A stretch of 42,161 nt of DNA from Paenibacillus sp. Root444D2. Lineage in GTDB: Bacteria; Bacillota; Bacilli; Paenibacillales; NBRC-103111. Positions 6,836 to 13,570 of this stretch are shown piece after piece; the first letter of the stretch is position 1, and every line of letters begins with the position of its first letter. The notes under the pieces are model-generated. The model saw only the letters and a program-made list of their open reading frames with translations. It was not told where the DNA came from and made no database searches. The position numbers and the translations under genes were made by a program. The stretch covers positions 875,179-917,339 of the forward strand of contig NZ_LMEO01000050.1 in NCBI RefSeq assembly GCF_001426375.1. Direction: 5' to 3'.

Positions 6836-9085
6836 ATGAAACATGAAATTGTTTTATCAGACATAACCGTAGTTGGTGGAGGATTAGCAGGTGTTTGCGC
6901 CGCAATCGCTGCAGCTCGGTTAGGCCAAAGCGTCTCTCTCGTCCAAAATCGTCCTGTACTTGGCGGTAATGCCAGCAGCGAGGTTCGCGTCTGGGTATGC
7001 GGCGCTACCTCTCACGGAGTTCATCGAAATGCTAGAGAAACCGGCATCATGGGTGAACTATTTGTGGAGAATCAGTACCGTAATATCGATGGGAACCCTT
7101 ATATCTGGGACCTGATCGTGCTGGAAAAAGTCAAAGCAGAAAAGAATATCACGTTATTCTTAAACACGGATGTCCATGAGGTCCATGCCGATGGTGACGA
7201 GACTAGTCGAACGATTCGTTCTGTCACAGGCTGGATGATGGGATCTGAACGACGTATCCGTTTCGATAGCCGTGTATATCTTGATTGTACAGGCGACGGG
7301 CTAGTCGGTTTCCTCGCAGGTGCGAAGTATCGTATTGGGCGAGAAGCCCAAGAGGAGTATAATGAGGAATGGGCACCACTCGTCGCGGACGATATTACAC
7401 TTGGAAGCACCCTGCTGTTCTATACAAAAGACGCAGGCCGCCCGGTCAAATATATCGCACCAAGCTTCGCGAAAGACATCACTCAAACGTCCATTCCCAT
7501 GAAACGCGTCATTCGCAGCGGAGATAATGGCTGCGCTTATTGGTGGATTGAATGGGGCGGTGAGCACGATGTTGTTCATGAAAACGAGCGAATCCGGGAT
7601 GAGCTGTCCTCAGTTATCTATGGTATTTGGGATTATATCAAAAATTCCGGTAAATTCGAGAGTGAAAACCTGACGCTCGAATGGATCGGCTCCATTCCGG
7701 GGAAAAGGGAATATCGTCGTTTCGTTGGGGACTACGTGCTCAATCAGAACGATATCATCGCACAGGAGCAGTTTGAAGACCGTGTCGCTTTCGGTGGCTG
7801 GTCCATCGATTTACATCCACCGCAGGGGATGTATGCCACAGCCAAAGGTTCTAAACATATGCATATGGACGGCAGTTATCATATCCCGTTCCGTTCCCTC
7901 TACTCCGTCAACGTGACGAATATGCTGATGGCGGGACGCAACATCAGCGCGTCCCACGTTGCCTTTGGCACGACTCGCGTCATGGCGACATGTGCCGTCA
8001 TTGGCGAAGCCGCGGGCACAGGAGCCGCGCTCTGCGCGGCAAAGGGCATCTCCCCACGCGAGCTGCACAGCAGCCACTTGAGCGAGCTTCAGCAGACGCT
8101 GCTTCGACAGGATGCAGCCGTCCTCGGTCTGAAGAACACGGATGCGGCCGACCTCGTGCTCCGCGCAGAGATGACGGCATCCAGCACCTTGACGCAACTT
8201 GCGCTAGAGCAATCTGCGTCTGTGCTGCCACTGAACGCGCATGTAGCGCTTCTTGTGCCGGCAGATCCGTTCATTGACGGCATCGAGCTGCTGCTGGATG
8301 CTTCGGAGGCAACGGAGCTGACAGTCGAGCTCTGGAGCACTGGGAAGCCGCAGAACTACGTCCCGCACAAACAGATGACGTCCATTCAAGTAGCTGTGGC
8401 TAAGGGTTCTCAACAGTGGGTAAAGGCTGCACTTTCTTGGCATCCTGAAACCGCTCAGAATGCTTTTATCATTCTCAGAAGCAACCCGGCGCTTTCCATC
8501 CATCTATCCGCTAGACCACAAACGGGCGTGCTGTCCTTCAAACATGATGCTGCATCAGAAGACAGCGCAGATTTCGGTGACATGCATCATCATCAGCCTG
8601 TCATTGATTGGAGCGCGAATGCCTTCATTCGGAAGCCAATCTGCTTCCGTCTGCTCTCACCCACATCCGCATTCGCAGCCGATAAAGCTGCCGATGGGTA
8701 TAAGCGTCCTTACGGAGGCCCTCATCTATGGTCGTCAGCCGGCCTTGAGGTCTCCCAGCCTGAATGGCTTGAAGCCAGTTGGCCAGAGGCTGTGCAGATT
8801 CGAAGTGTACATCTCACTTTCAATGATGACGTGAATGAAGATTTAATTAATTTGCATCATCATCGGACGGAATTCGAGATCATTCCTGAACTGGTCAAAG
8901 ACTATAAAATACAGGCCTTCATCGGCGGTGATTGGACCACAGTCGCTGATAGGCTCGATAATCATACACGTAATCATGTTCATCTTTTGCCGGAAGCTGT
9001 GACGACTGATCGACTTCGTGTGGTCGTTGAAGCGACGAACGGGACGGAACGGGCAGAAATTATAGAAATTCGTTGCTATGGTTGA
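6836..9085 (+). CDS. FAD-dependent oxidoreductase with extended C-terminal region
   Basis: 749 residues, no signal peptide. The N-terminal FAD site is ITVVGGGLAGVCAAIAAARLG (about 10-30), followed by NRPVLGGNASSEVRVWVCGA, DCTGDGLVGFLAGA and late LMAGRNISASHVAFGTTRVMATCAVIGEAAGTGAALCAAKG. This is the FAD_oxidored (pfam12831) pattern of many Bacteroidota and Paenibacillus carbohydrate-locus proteins of unproven substrate. After residue 440 comes about 300 residues of beta-rich, discoidin-like sequence, probably carbohydrate-associated. GAGGTG precedes the ATG. Bases 7990-8350 are visibly richer in GC than the flanks. It is divergent from the AraC regulator, which probably controls it. Confidence 0.82.
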   Translation: MKHEIVLSDITVVGGGLAGVCAAIAAARLGQSVSLVQNRPVLGGNASSEVRVWVCGATSHGVHRNARETGIMGELFVENQYRNIDGNPYIWDLIVLEKVKAEKNITLFLNTDVHEVHADGDETSRTIRSVTGWMMGSERRIRFDSRVYLDCTGDGLVGFLAGAKYRIGREAQEEYNEEWAPLVADDITLGSTLLFYTKDAGRPVKYIAPSFAKDITQTSIPMKRVIRSGDNGCAYWWIEWGGEHDVVHENERIRDELSSVIYGIWDYIKNSGKFESENLTLEWIGSIPGKREYRRFVGDYVLNQNDIIAQEQFEDRVAFGGWSIDLHPPQGMYATAKGSKHMHMDGSYHIPFRSLYSVNVTNMLMAGRNISASHVAFGTTRVMATCAVIGEAAGTGAALCAAKGISPRELHSSHLSELQQTLLRQDAAVLGLKNTDAADLVLRAEMTASSTLTQLALEQSASVLPLNAHVALLVPADPFIDGIELLLDASEATELTVELWSTGKPQNYVPHKQMTSIQVAVAKGSQQWVKAALSWHPETAQNAFIILRSNPALSIHLSARPQTGVLSFKHDAASEDSADFGDMHHHQPVIDWSANAFIRKPICFRLLSPTSAFAADKAADGYKRPYGGPHLWSSAGLEVSQPEWLEASWPEAVQIRSVHLTFNDDVNEDLINLHHHRTEFEIIPELVKDYKIQAFIGGDWTTVADRLDNHTRNHVHLLPEAVTTDRLRVVVEATNGTERAEIIEIRCYG

Positions 9086-9122
9086 TCAAGCAATTATCAA
9101 CACCCTTAAAGCATTATAAGAG

Positions 9123-9151
9123 TTGCGTATTCCATAACCTTCCATTATGAT
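9123..9151 (+). promoter_or_regulatory. candidate sigma-A promoter of the ZTP riboswitch-folD transcript
   Basis: TTGCGT (9123-9128), a 17-base spacer and TATGAT (9146-9151). The expected start, about 9157-9159, falls right at the first paired base of the riboswitch, which supports the call. Confidence 0.5.
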
Positions 9152-9153
9152 TA

Positions 9154-9236
9154 GATCAATTAAAAGTTGATGTGTGACTGGCGAAGCATGGATACCCATG
9201 AGGAAGCACATTGATCTTACAGCCGTACGCCTGGGC
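9154..9236 (+). ncRNA. ZTP (pfl) riboswitch
   Basis: The RNA has the two conserved blocks of ZTP riboswitches in the right order: GUGACUGGCGAA (about 9174-9185) and, after a linker, GCCGUACGCCUGGGC (9222-9236). Helix P1 is perfect, GATCAAT (9154-9160) with ATTGATC (9210-9216), and an inner ATGG/CCAT helix follows the ACUGGCG block. ZTP/ZMP signals shortage of 10-formyl-tetrahydrofolate, and folD is one of the best known targets. The terminator directly downstream gives the usual ligand-ON transcriptional switch. Confidence 0.9.
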
Positions 9237-9277
9237 AGAGGTAAGGGGGATTCATCCCCCTTACCTCTTTATGTTTT
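9237..9277 (+). terminator. riboswitch-controlled terminator before folD
   Basis: AGAGGTAAGGGGGA (9237-9250) and TCCCCCTTACCTCT (9255-9268) are perfect 14-base arms with a TTCA loop, followed by TTATGTTTTT. It begins one base after the conserved CUGGGC of the riboswitch, so ligand-stabilised folding of that block would compete with the hairpin. Confidence 0.9.
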
Positions 9278-9305
9278 TACAAACAAATGAAGGGTTGAGG
9301 GTAAA

Positions 9306-10157
9306 ATGAATTCAGAAAAATTAATTTTGGATGGTACACGTGTCGCGAAAAGCATGAACGAAACTCTAGTCGAAAGAATCAACCAACTGTCCGTAAGAGG
9401 TGTCTTACCGTGTTTAGCTACCATACTTGTTGGCGATGACCCTTCTTCCGAAACCTATGTACGTATGAAAAGCAGCGCATGCAAGCGGTTAGGCATTGAT
9501 TCCAGACGAATCCACCTAAATAAAGCAACTACAACAGAGGAGCTTATTGCTGTTATTCAACAATTAAACGCGGATCCTCAGATCCATGGTATTTTATTGC
9601 AGCATCCGGTTCCGCACCATATTGATGAAAGAGCCGCGTTTGAAGCCATTCAGATCGAAAAAGATGTGGATGGCGTTACCCTGCTGGGCTTTGCTCAAAA
9701 TGCTTTTGGAGCGGCCAGCTTTCCATCCTGTACCCCGGCAGCCATTCTAGCTATTCTGGATTATTATCAGATTCCAATTGAAGGCAAGCATGCAGTAATC
9801 GTTGGTCGGAGTCCGATTCTAGGTAAACCCGTATCACTTATGCTGCTGAATAGAAACGCAACCGTAACCATTTGCCATTTAAAAACAAATAATCTCCCCC
9901 TAATTATCGGGTTAGCTGATATTGTCGTTGCAGCAGTTGGTAAACCTGCTTTTATTCAAGGAGCATGGATTAAGGAAGGTGCTGTCGTTTTAGATGCTGG
10001 ATATAATGCTGGCAACATTGGCGATGTCGATTTCGAAGCTTGTCTAAAAAAAGCTAGTGCAATTACCCCTGTCCCTGCTGGAATTGGCCCGGTGACCATT
10101 GCCATGCTGCTCAAACACACCGTTCTTGCTGCCGAAAAAAGCAATCTTATAACTTGA
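9306..10157 (+). CDS. folD: bifunctional methylenetetrahydrofolate dehydrogenase/cyclohydrolase
   Basis: 283 residues. FolD interconverts 5,10-methylene-, methenyl- and 10-formyl-tetrahydrofolate in the cytoplasm, using NADP. Visible landmarks: YVRMKSSACKRLGI with the catalytic Tyr51/Lys55, GILLQHPVPHH, EKDVDGVT, CTPAAILAILDYY, the dinucleotide site VIVGRSPILGKPVSLMLLNRNATVTICH, and PVPAGIGPVTIAMLLKHT. Normal length. It is monocistronic behind a ZTP riboswitch. Note that the usual PGGVGPMT motif reads PAGIGPVT, a mild departure. A second folD elsewhere in the genome is plausible and would make this the riboswitch-controlled one. Confidence 0.95.
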   Translation: MNSEKLILDGTRVAKSMNETLVERINQLSVRGVLPCLATILVGDDPSSETYVRMKSSACKRLGIDSRRIHLNKATTTEELIAVIQQLNADPQIHGILLQHPVPHHIDERAAFEAIQIEKDVDGVTLLGFAQNAFGAASFPSCTPAAILAILDYYQIPIEGKHAVIVGRSPILGKPVSLMLLNRNATVTICHLKTNNLPLIIGLADIVVAAVGKPAFIQGAWIKEGAVVLDAGYNAGNIGDVDFEACLKKASAITPVPAGIGPVTIAMLLKHTVLAAEKSNLIT

Positions 10158-10198
10158 GTTTCCGACATTCTTTTTTCTAAAATAGGTCTTAATAACCC

Positions 10199-10227
10199 TT
10201 GTTTAACCTTACATGGTGTGTTATATT
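10199..10227 (+). promoter_or_regulatory. candidate sigma-A promoter
   Basis: TTGTTT (10199-10204), 17-base spacer, TATATT (10222-10227), 56 bases before the ATG of the small gene at 10284. Confidence 0.5.
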
Positions 10228-10283
10228 AAAAGTGCATCAAATCAAGGTTTCCACTTCAAAAAGTTGACATAGGAGTGATACAA

Positions 10284-10463
10284 ATGCCCAACAATTCCGT
10301 GCAAATCCCGCAAGGTGAAGAATTGATTCGTGTGGAAATGACGGTTAAGGAAGCGCTTGCATTGACAGGCACTAAATTTAACCAAAACCACAAATTAGAG
10401 ACAGATGCGATCAAGAAGGTTAAACAATCCTTAGAAGATAAATTGCTGACACCGAACCATTAA
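10284..10463 (+). CDS. small hypothetical protein
   Basis: 59 residues (MPNNSVQIPQGEELIRVEMTVKEALALTG...). The ATG at 10284 has AGGAGTGA upstream. Mixed charge, no cysteine, no membrane segment; the central part (VKEALALTGTKFNQNHKLETDAIKKVKQSLEDKL) is probably helical. I do not recognise the family. It has its own promoter and a terminator 23 bases after the stop, and it sits immediately before the duplicated microprotein cassette. Confidence 0.65.
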   Translation: MPNNSVQIPQGEELIRVEMTVKEALALTGTKFNQNHKLETDAIKKVKQSLEDKLLTPNH

Positions 10464-10485
10464 TCCATACCCACTCATCGCACAT

Positions 10486-10530
10486 AGCCCTGACGATCGA
10501 TTTCAAATCGCTCGCGGGGCTTTTTATTTT
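10486..10530 (+). terminator. intrinsic terminator (duplicated cassette copy 1)
   Basis: AGCCC (10486-10490) pairs with GGGCT (10517-10521), with inner GATTT/AAATC pairing, followed by TTTTATTTTT. It closes the small gene at 10284 and forms the left edge of the first duplicated unit. Confidence 0.75.
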
Positions 10531-10534
10531 TATC

Positions 10535-10563
10535 GCATCAAATTCGGCTGAATGCTCATAATA
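10535..10563 (+). promoter_or_regulatory. candidate forespore-type promoter, copy 1
   Basis: GCATC (10535-10539), 17 bases, CATAATA (10557-10563). The -10 matches the sigma-G/sigma-F pattern CATNNTA and the -35 resembles GHATR; no good sigma-A -35 is present. The same positions are kept in copy 2, which supports function but not the sigma identity. Confidence 0.35.
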
Positions 10564-10606
10564 ATCTCGCAGCGCAAAAATCCTACATTTTAAGGAGTGA
10601 ACAACC

Positions 10607-10693
10607 ATGTCTGAATCTCATAAAAAAACAGGACAATCCCAAAAAAATACAACGGCACGTGCACAAGATCAGAAAACCAATAAGAAAGGTTAG
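10607..10693 (+). CDS. 28-residue Lys/Gln/Thr-rich microprotein (copy 1)
   Basis: Reads MSESHKKTGQSQKNTTARAQ then DQKTNKKG, with TAAGGAGTGA six bases before the ATG. It is very hydrophilic and basic, with no hydrophobic residues to speak of. Composition resembles minor small acid-soluble spore proteins such as B. subtilis SspM (34 residues, KKAGQQKKTESKA type), but homology is not proven. A close paralogue lies 241 bases downstream with shared M-S-E-x-H-K, NTT-R-QDQ and NKKG positions, good evidence that both are translated. Confidence 0.7.
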   Translation: MSESHKKTGQSQKNTTARAQDQKTNKKG

Positions 10694-10724
10694 AGTTAAC
10701 GGCAACATTTCACATCCACAGCTC

Positions 10725-10767
10725 AGCCCTGACGAACGATCTTTAATCGCTCGCGGGGTTTTTATTT
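10725..10767 (+). terminator. intrinsic terminator (duplicated cassette copy 2)
   Basis: AGCCCTGACGA... pairs with ...TCGCTCGCGGGGT, with an inner GAT/ATC stem, followed by TTTTATTTTTTT. It terminates the first microprotein transcript. Confidence 0.7.
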
Positions 10768-10772
10768 TTTTC

Positions 10773-10801
10773 GTATCAAATTCAGCCGAATGCTTATAAT
10801 A
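10773..10801 (+). promoter_or_regulatory. candidate promoter, copy 2
   Basis: GTATC (10773-10777), 17 bases, TATAATA (10795-10801), aligned with the copy 1 box. The -10 here also equals the sigma-A consensus TATAAT, so either sigma factor is possible. Confidence 0.35.
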
Positions 10802-10847
10802 ATCACGCACCGTCCAAAATCCTACATTTTAAGGAGTGAACAACCAA

Positions 10848-10940
10848 ATGTCAGAAGATCATAAGCAGCAAGGGCACGCCAGACAAAATACAACGACTCG
10901 AACACAAGATCAGAGCAGCAACAAGAAAGGTAAGAAATAA
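10848..10940 (+). CDS. 30-residue hydrophilic microprotein (copy 2)
   Basis: Reads MSEDHKQQGHARQNTTTRTQ then DQSSNKKGKK, with TAAGGAGTGA eight bases before the ATG. It is paralogous to the 28-residue protein at 10607, conserved at the start (MSE-HK), the middle (NTT-R-QDQ) and the end (NKKG). Basic and disordered-looking, with no membrane segment. A spore-core or nucleic-acid-binding role would fit the composition; this is inference. The gene at 10968 follows 27 bases later without a terminator between and may be co-transcribed. Confidence 0.7.
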   Translation: MSEDHKQQGHARQNTTTRTQDQSSNKKGKK

Positions 10941-10967
10941 CAATATTCCATATCAGGAGGCCGATAT

Positions 10968-11168
10968 ATGCTCGATCAGTTAGAAAGCAATTATGACTGT
11001 GCGAATGCGGGCTCTGACCTGCATAGTTTAAAACAAGAACTTGAACAATTCCAAGGGCAAGCAGCCTCTTCCGACAAAAAACAAGAAGAGCATCGGAATC
11101 GACTTGAGAATCAAATTCGTTTTATTGAAAATAAGTGTTCCATCCCAAGCGAACATATCCCGCAATAA
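10968..11168 (+). CDS. small coiled-coil hypothetical protein
   Basis: 66 residues. AGGAGG lies eight bases before the ATG, one of the strongest ribosome sites in the window. The middle (LHSLKQELEQFQGQAASSDKKQEEHRNRLENQIRFIENK) is rich in Glu, Gln and Lys with heptad-like Leu/Ile spacing, so a short coiled coil or helical hairpin is likely. Two cysteines, no membrane segment. Family not recognised. Followed by a strong terminator. Confidence 0.75.
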   Translation: MLDQLESNYDCANAGSDLHSLKQELEQFQGQAASSDKKQEEHRNRLENQIRFIENKCSIPSEHIPQ

Positions 11169-11170
11169 AG

Positions 11171-11209
11171 AAAGTCCACGCCTTAAATAACAAGGGCGTG
11201 GACTTTTTG
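11171..11209. terminator. intrinsic terminator
   Basis: AAAGTCCACGCC (11171-11182) pairs with GGCGTGGACTTT (11195-11206), then a short T run. Converging genes end on each side (stops at 11168 and 11212), and the minus strand also offers TTTCTTT. Confidence 0.85.
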
Positions 11210-11211
11210 CA

Positions 11212-11421
11212 TTAGGTGACTTTTCTTCTTGTCAAAATACACGGAACACCTTTACCAACGGCTCCTGGCTCAGACATCATGGCCAAGTACCGAAGTCCTC
11301 TTGTGCACGGTGTCTTACAAACCGCACATGTGGACGACTCCACAAGCCTCATCGTGTATTGTACTCTGGATGAAAGTTCTTTCTTCTTGGATGCCTTACC
11401 CTTCCCTTTAGGTGGTGCCAT
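11212..11421 (-). CDS. small CxxC hypothetical protein
   Basis: 69 residues from the ATG at 11421, chosen because GGGAGG lies seven bases upstream; a longer frame to 11496 lacks a ribosome site. The N-terminus is basic (MAPPKGKGKASKKKE). The middle holds STCAVCKTPCTRG, with one more cysteine in VPCILTRRKVT, so four cysteines could bind zinc. Family not recognised. A basic tail plus a zinc-knuckle-like cluster suggests nucleic-acid binding, but that is only inference. Minus strand, about 100 bases downstream of the M14 peptidase. Confidence 0.7.
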   Translation of the reverse strand: MAPPKGKGKASKKKELSSRVQYTMRLVESSTCAVCKTPCTRGLRYLAMMSEPGAVGKGVPCILTRRKVT

Positions 11422-11523
11422 ATCCACGCCTCCCAACAGTTTCCTTCCTTCAGTATATGAAGTCTGGGCGGAACGGTTCTTGGGAAGCATGCTCAAGTTC
11501 GTTATACTTGTCTATGACAAATT

Positions 11524-12399
11524 TTAAAGTTCCATCGCTGTCAATAGGATAGGAACCAATTCCTCATACAGTGCTGCGAAAGACTCCACTGGCAGGGGGT
11601 TTACCCCAAATCCTACTTCAACGGTAAAGCCGGGTCTACGAAATTGTTGGATGAACCAGTCTTTGTAACCCGCGTCACTGTCCGTCAGTTTAACAGCCTG
11701 ATAGCTGCTGGCTAGGGCTAATCGCTCGGCAAATACTTCAGATTCCGGTGGCTCATAGTCGCGATAATTCCAATAAATCTCCCTACCTTGGGTATGCAGC
11801 GCAATGACAAGCTCAAAGTCATGGCATTCTGTAAATTGAGCTAAAGCTGCCGCCTCCGGCTCCGTTAACGGTGCTTCTCCACCGTAATCACGCTCACCAG
11901 GTCCAACCTTCTCTCTACGCACTGCCTCTTCCTCCCAGTGTGCAGGGAACTGGTCATTGAGATCAACACCGCGAATATTGGCCTTCCAATTCCTGAAATC
12001 CAGTGATCCTCCATTCCAATGCAACAACGGCTCTTGGTAGGGATGTTCCTCATTAACACCAGACAGAACAAGTTCCACGCCATCAGGATTCACCATGGGT
12101 ACAACCCAAAGTGAATACTCCGATAGGAGCCTCCTTATGTTGCTGCCATGCCAAGCCGTCCCTCTTGCATAGGAGCAAGCAAGGTCTTCCACGAATTGCA
12201 TTAATAACGGGGTCGTTATCCATTCATTGGCATGGAGCGCTGCGTTGAAATGCATCTCTTTCGTACCTTGACCAATTCGCAGAGCTGGTATGCTTTTCCC
12301 CATCACACTTGCGCCTATCTCTTCTACATGAAGAAAAGGATATATCTTGCAGAGCCGGTTCAGTTCTTCACAAAGTGTCCAATACCCGTATCCTAACAC
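11524..12399 (-). CDS. M14 family zinc carboxypeptidase (gamma-D-glutamyl-diamino acid endopeptidase-like)
   Basis: 291 residues. Zinc ligands and catalytic residue are visible: His56 and Glu59 in ALHANEWIT, His202 in IALHTQGREIYW, and Glu261 in GFTVEVGFG; the VNPDGVEL and DLNDQFPAHWEEE segments match the endopeptidase I/YqgT-type group that cuts D-Glu-DAP bonds in peptidoglycan peptides. There is no signal peptide and no LysM repeat, so this form probably acts in the cytoplasm, on imported muropeptides or in the spore mother cell. The only in-frame start is the GTG at 12399 (stop codon four codons upstream; AGGTGG present). Bases 12400-12611 show no gene. Confidence 0.88.
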   Translation of the reverse strand: MLGYGYWTLCEELNRLCKIYPFLHVEEIGASVMGKSIPALRIGQGTKEMHFNAALHANEWITTPLLMQFVEDLACSYARGTAWHGSNIRRLLSEYSLWVVPMVNPDGVELVLSGVNEEHPYQEPLLHWNGGSLDFRNWKANIRGVDLNDQFPAHWEEEAVRREKVGPGERDYGGEAPLTEPEAAALAQFTECHDFELVIALHTQGREIYWNYRDYEPPESEVFAERLALASSYQAVKLTDSDAGYKDWFIQQFRRPGFTVEVGFGVNPLPVESFAALYEELVPILLTAMEL

Positions 12400-12611
12400 A
12401 CGACCACCTCACAGCCCATTTACTTAGTTCGTATGGCTATGATTATGCCCGCAGGCTTCGAATCATGCGGATTCATGCTGAGATACCTAATGCTCCCTTA
12501 TGCGATTGCTGGACGTACGAGTCATGTTGCGGAATCCATTTTCTGAATGACTCTAAAATCAAATTTTTGAGTTTTGATAATTATGAAACTTCGTTCCCAT
12601 TAAAAATAAAA

Positions 12612-12634
12612 AATAGACCCCATTAGGGTCTATT
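12612..12634 (-). terminator. intrinsic terminator of the racemase gene
   Basis: AATAGACCC (12612-12620) pairs with GGGTCTATT (12626-12634). On the minus strand it is followed by TTTTTTATTTTT, eight bases after the racemase stop. Confidence 0.8.
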
Positions 12635-12642
12635 CACATCAC

Positions 12643-13452
12643 CTATAAAATATTAGGCACCTGCCAAACGACAGGCGTTATCGAAATTTGCTCTTTCAGC
12701 CAATTCTGCGCAATTTTCTTAAATAATTCGGACTCACCACTGCAAAAAAATTGATGGATAGGAAGCTGCCCCGATGATGCCAGGATGTCGCGGTGGTAAA
12801 GGATCGTACTGATTTCTCTTGCCGTTTCGTCCGCCGAAGAAATCAAGGTCACCTCTGGTCCCATGACACGAGAAATGGACTCCACTAGAAAAGGGTAGTG
12901 GGTACAGCCTAGAATTAAGCAATCTATCGGCTTGCCGATTAGCTGTCTGAGCGATTGCTCGACAATCGCGTTTGCACCATCCGCACCGAAAAGCCCTTTT
13001 TCTACGAACGGCGCTAACAGCGGGCAAGCTTCGCTATATACTTGAATGTTCGGCGAAATCAACCTTAATGCATGTTCATATGCTTTGCTGCGGATTGTGC
13101 CATCCGTACCGATAACCCCAATGATACCGCTTCGCGTATTTTTGATCGCTGCTCTCGCTCCTGGCAAAATAACGCCAATCACAGGAATTGATACCTGTTC
13201 ACGAATATCTTCTATAGCCACTGCGGTTGCTGTATTACAAGCGATAACAATCATTTTAGGATTAAATTGAATTAAGTACTCGACGATTTGCCGCGTGAAA
13301 ATTCTCACTTCTCCAGCAGATCGGGGACCATACGGACTTCGAGCTGTATCTCCGAAATAAATCACTTTTTCCTGCGGAAGCTGTCTCATAAGTTCTTTTA
13401 CTACAGTCAATCCTCCGACTCCCGAGTCTAGTACGGCTATCGCTTGCTGCAC
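12643..13452 (-). CDS. murI: glutamate racemase
   Basis: 269 residues. Converts L-glutamate to D-glutamate for peptidoglycan and is cytoplasmic. The two catalytic cysteines are present: Cys72 (IVIACNTATA) and Cys183 (LGCTHYPFL), with substrate motifs LDSGVGGLTVV, YFGDTARSPYGPRS and SADETA. The start is GTG at 13452 with AAAGGAAG upstream; an ATG start is not available in frame nearby. It lies between an M14 peptidoglycan-peptide peptidase and a PdaA-like deacetylase, both minus strand, suggesting a cell-wall neighbourhood. In B. subtilis this gene is also called racE. Confidence 0.95.
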   Translation of the reverse strand: MQQAIAVLDSGVGGLTVVKELMRQLPQEKVIYFGDTARSPYGPRSAGEVRIFTRQIVEYLIQFNPKMIVIACNTATAVAIEDIREQVSIPVIGVILPGARAAIKNTRSGIIGVIGTDGTIRSKAYEHALRLISPNIQVYSEACPLLAPFVEKGLFGADGANAIVEQSLRQLIGKPIDCLILGCTHYPFLVESISRVMGPEVTLISSADETAREISTILYHRDILASSGQLPIHQFFCSGESELFKKIAQNWLKEQISITPVVWQVPNIL

Positions 13453-13570
13453 ACCTATCCGCTTCCTTTGCCGGTTAATGAATTACGTAACCACATGAAT
13501 AGGATATGAGTGTCCAAGCTGAAAGGTACCTAGGTGAACGTATCAGATTTCTAGTCGGACACCTACTTTG

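Larger units (their letters stand above)
10486..10940 (+). repeat. tandem duplication of a terminator-promoter-microprotein cassette
   Basis: Two units of about 210-240 bases: 10486-10693 and 10725-10940. Each runs in the same order: terminator hairpin beginning AGCCCTGACGA, a CATAATAA/TATAATAA box, the leader CCTACATTTTAAGGAGTGAACAACC, then a microprotein gene. The 120-base non-coding parts are far more alike than neutral DNA would be, and the coding parts diverge mainly in the middle. Confidence 0.85.

Noticed and set aside
7811..8503. Several long frames on both strands within 7811-8503
   Set aside because: They are a by-product of the GC-rich patch inside the FAD oxidoreductase gene; none has a ribosome site or recognisable domain.
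12309..12626. 105-residue plus-strand frame over 12309-12626
   Set aside because: Half of it is antisense to the M14 peptidase gene; no ribosome site and no domain.
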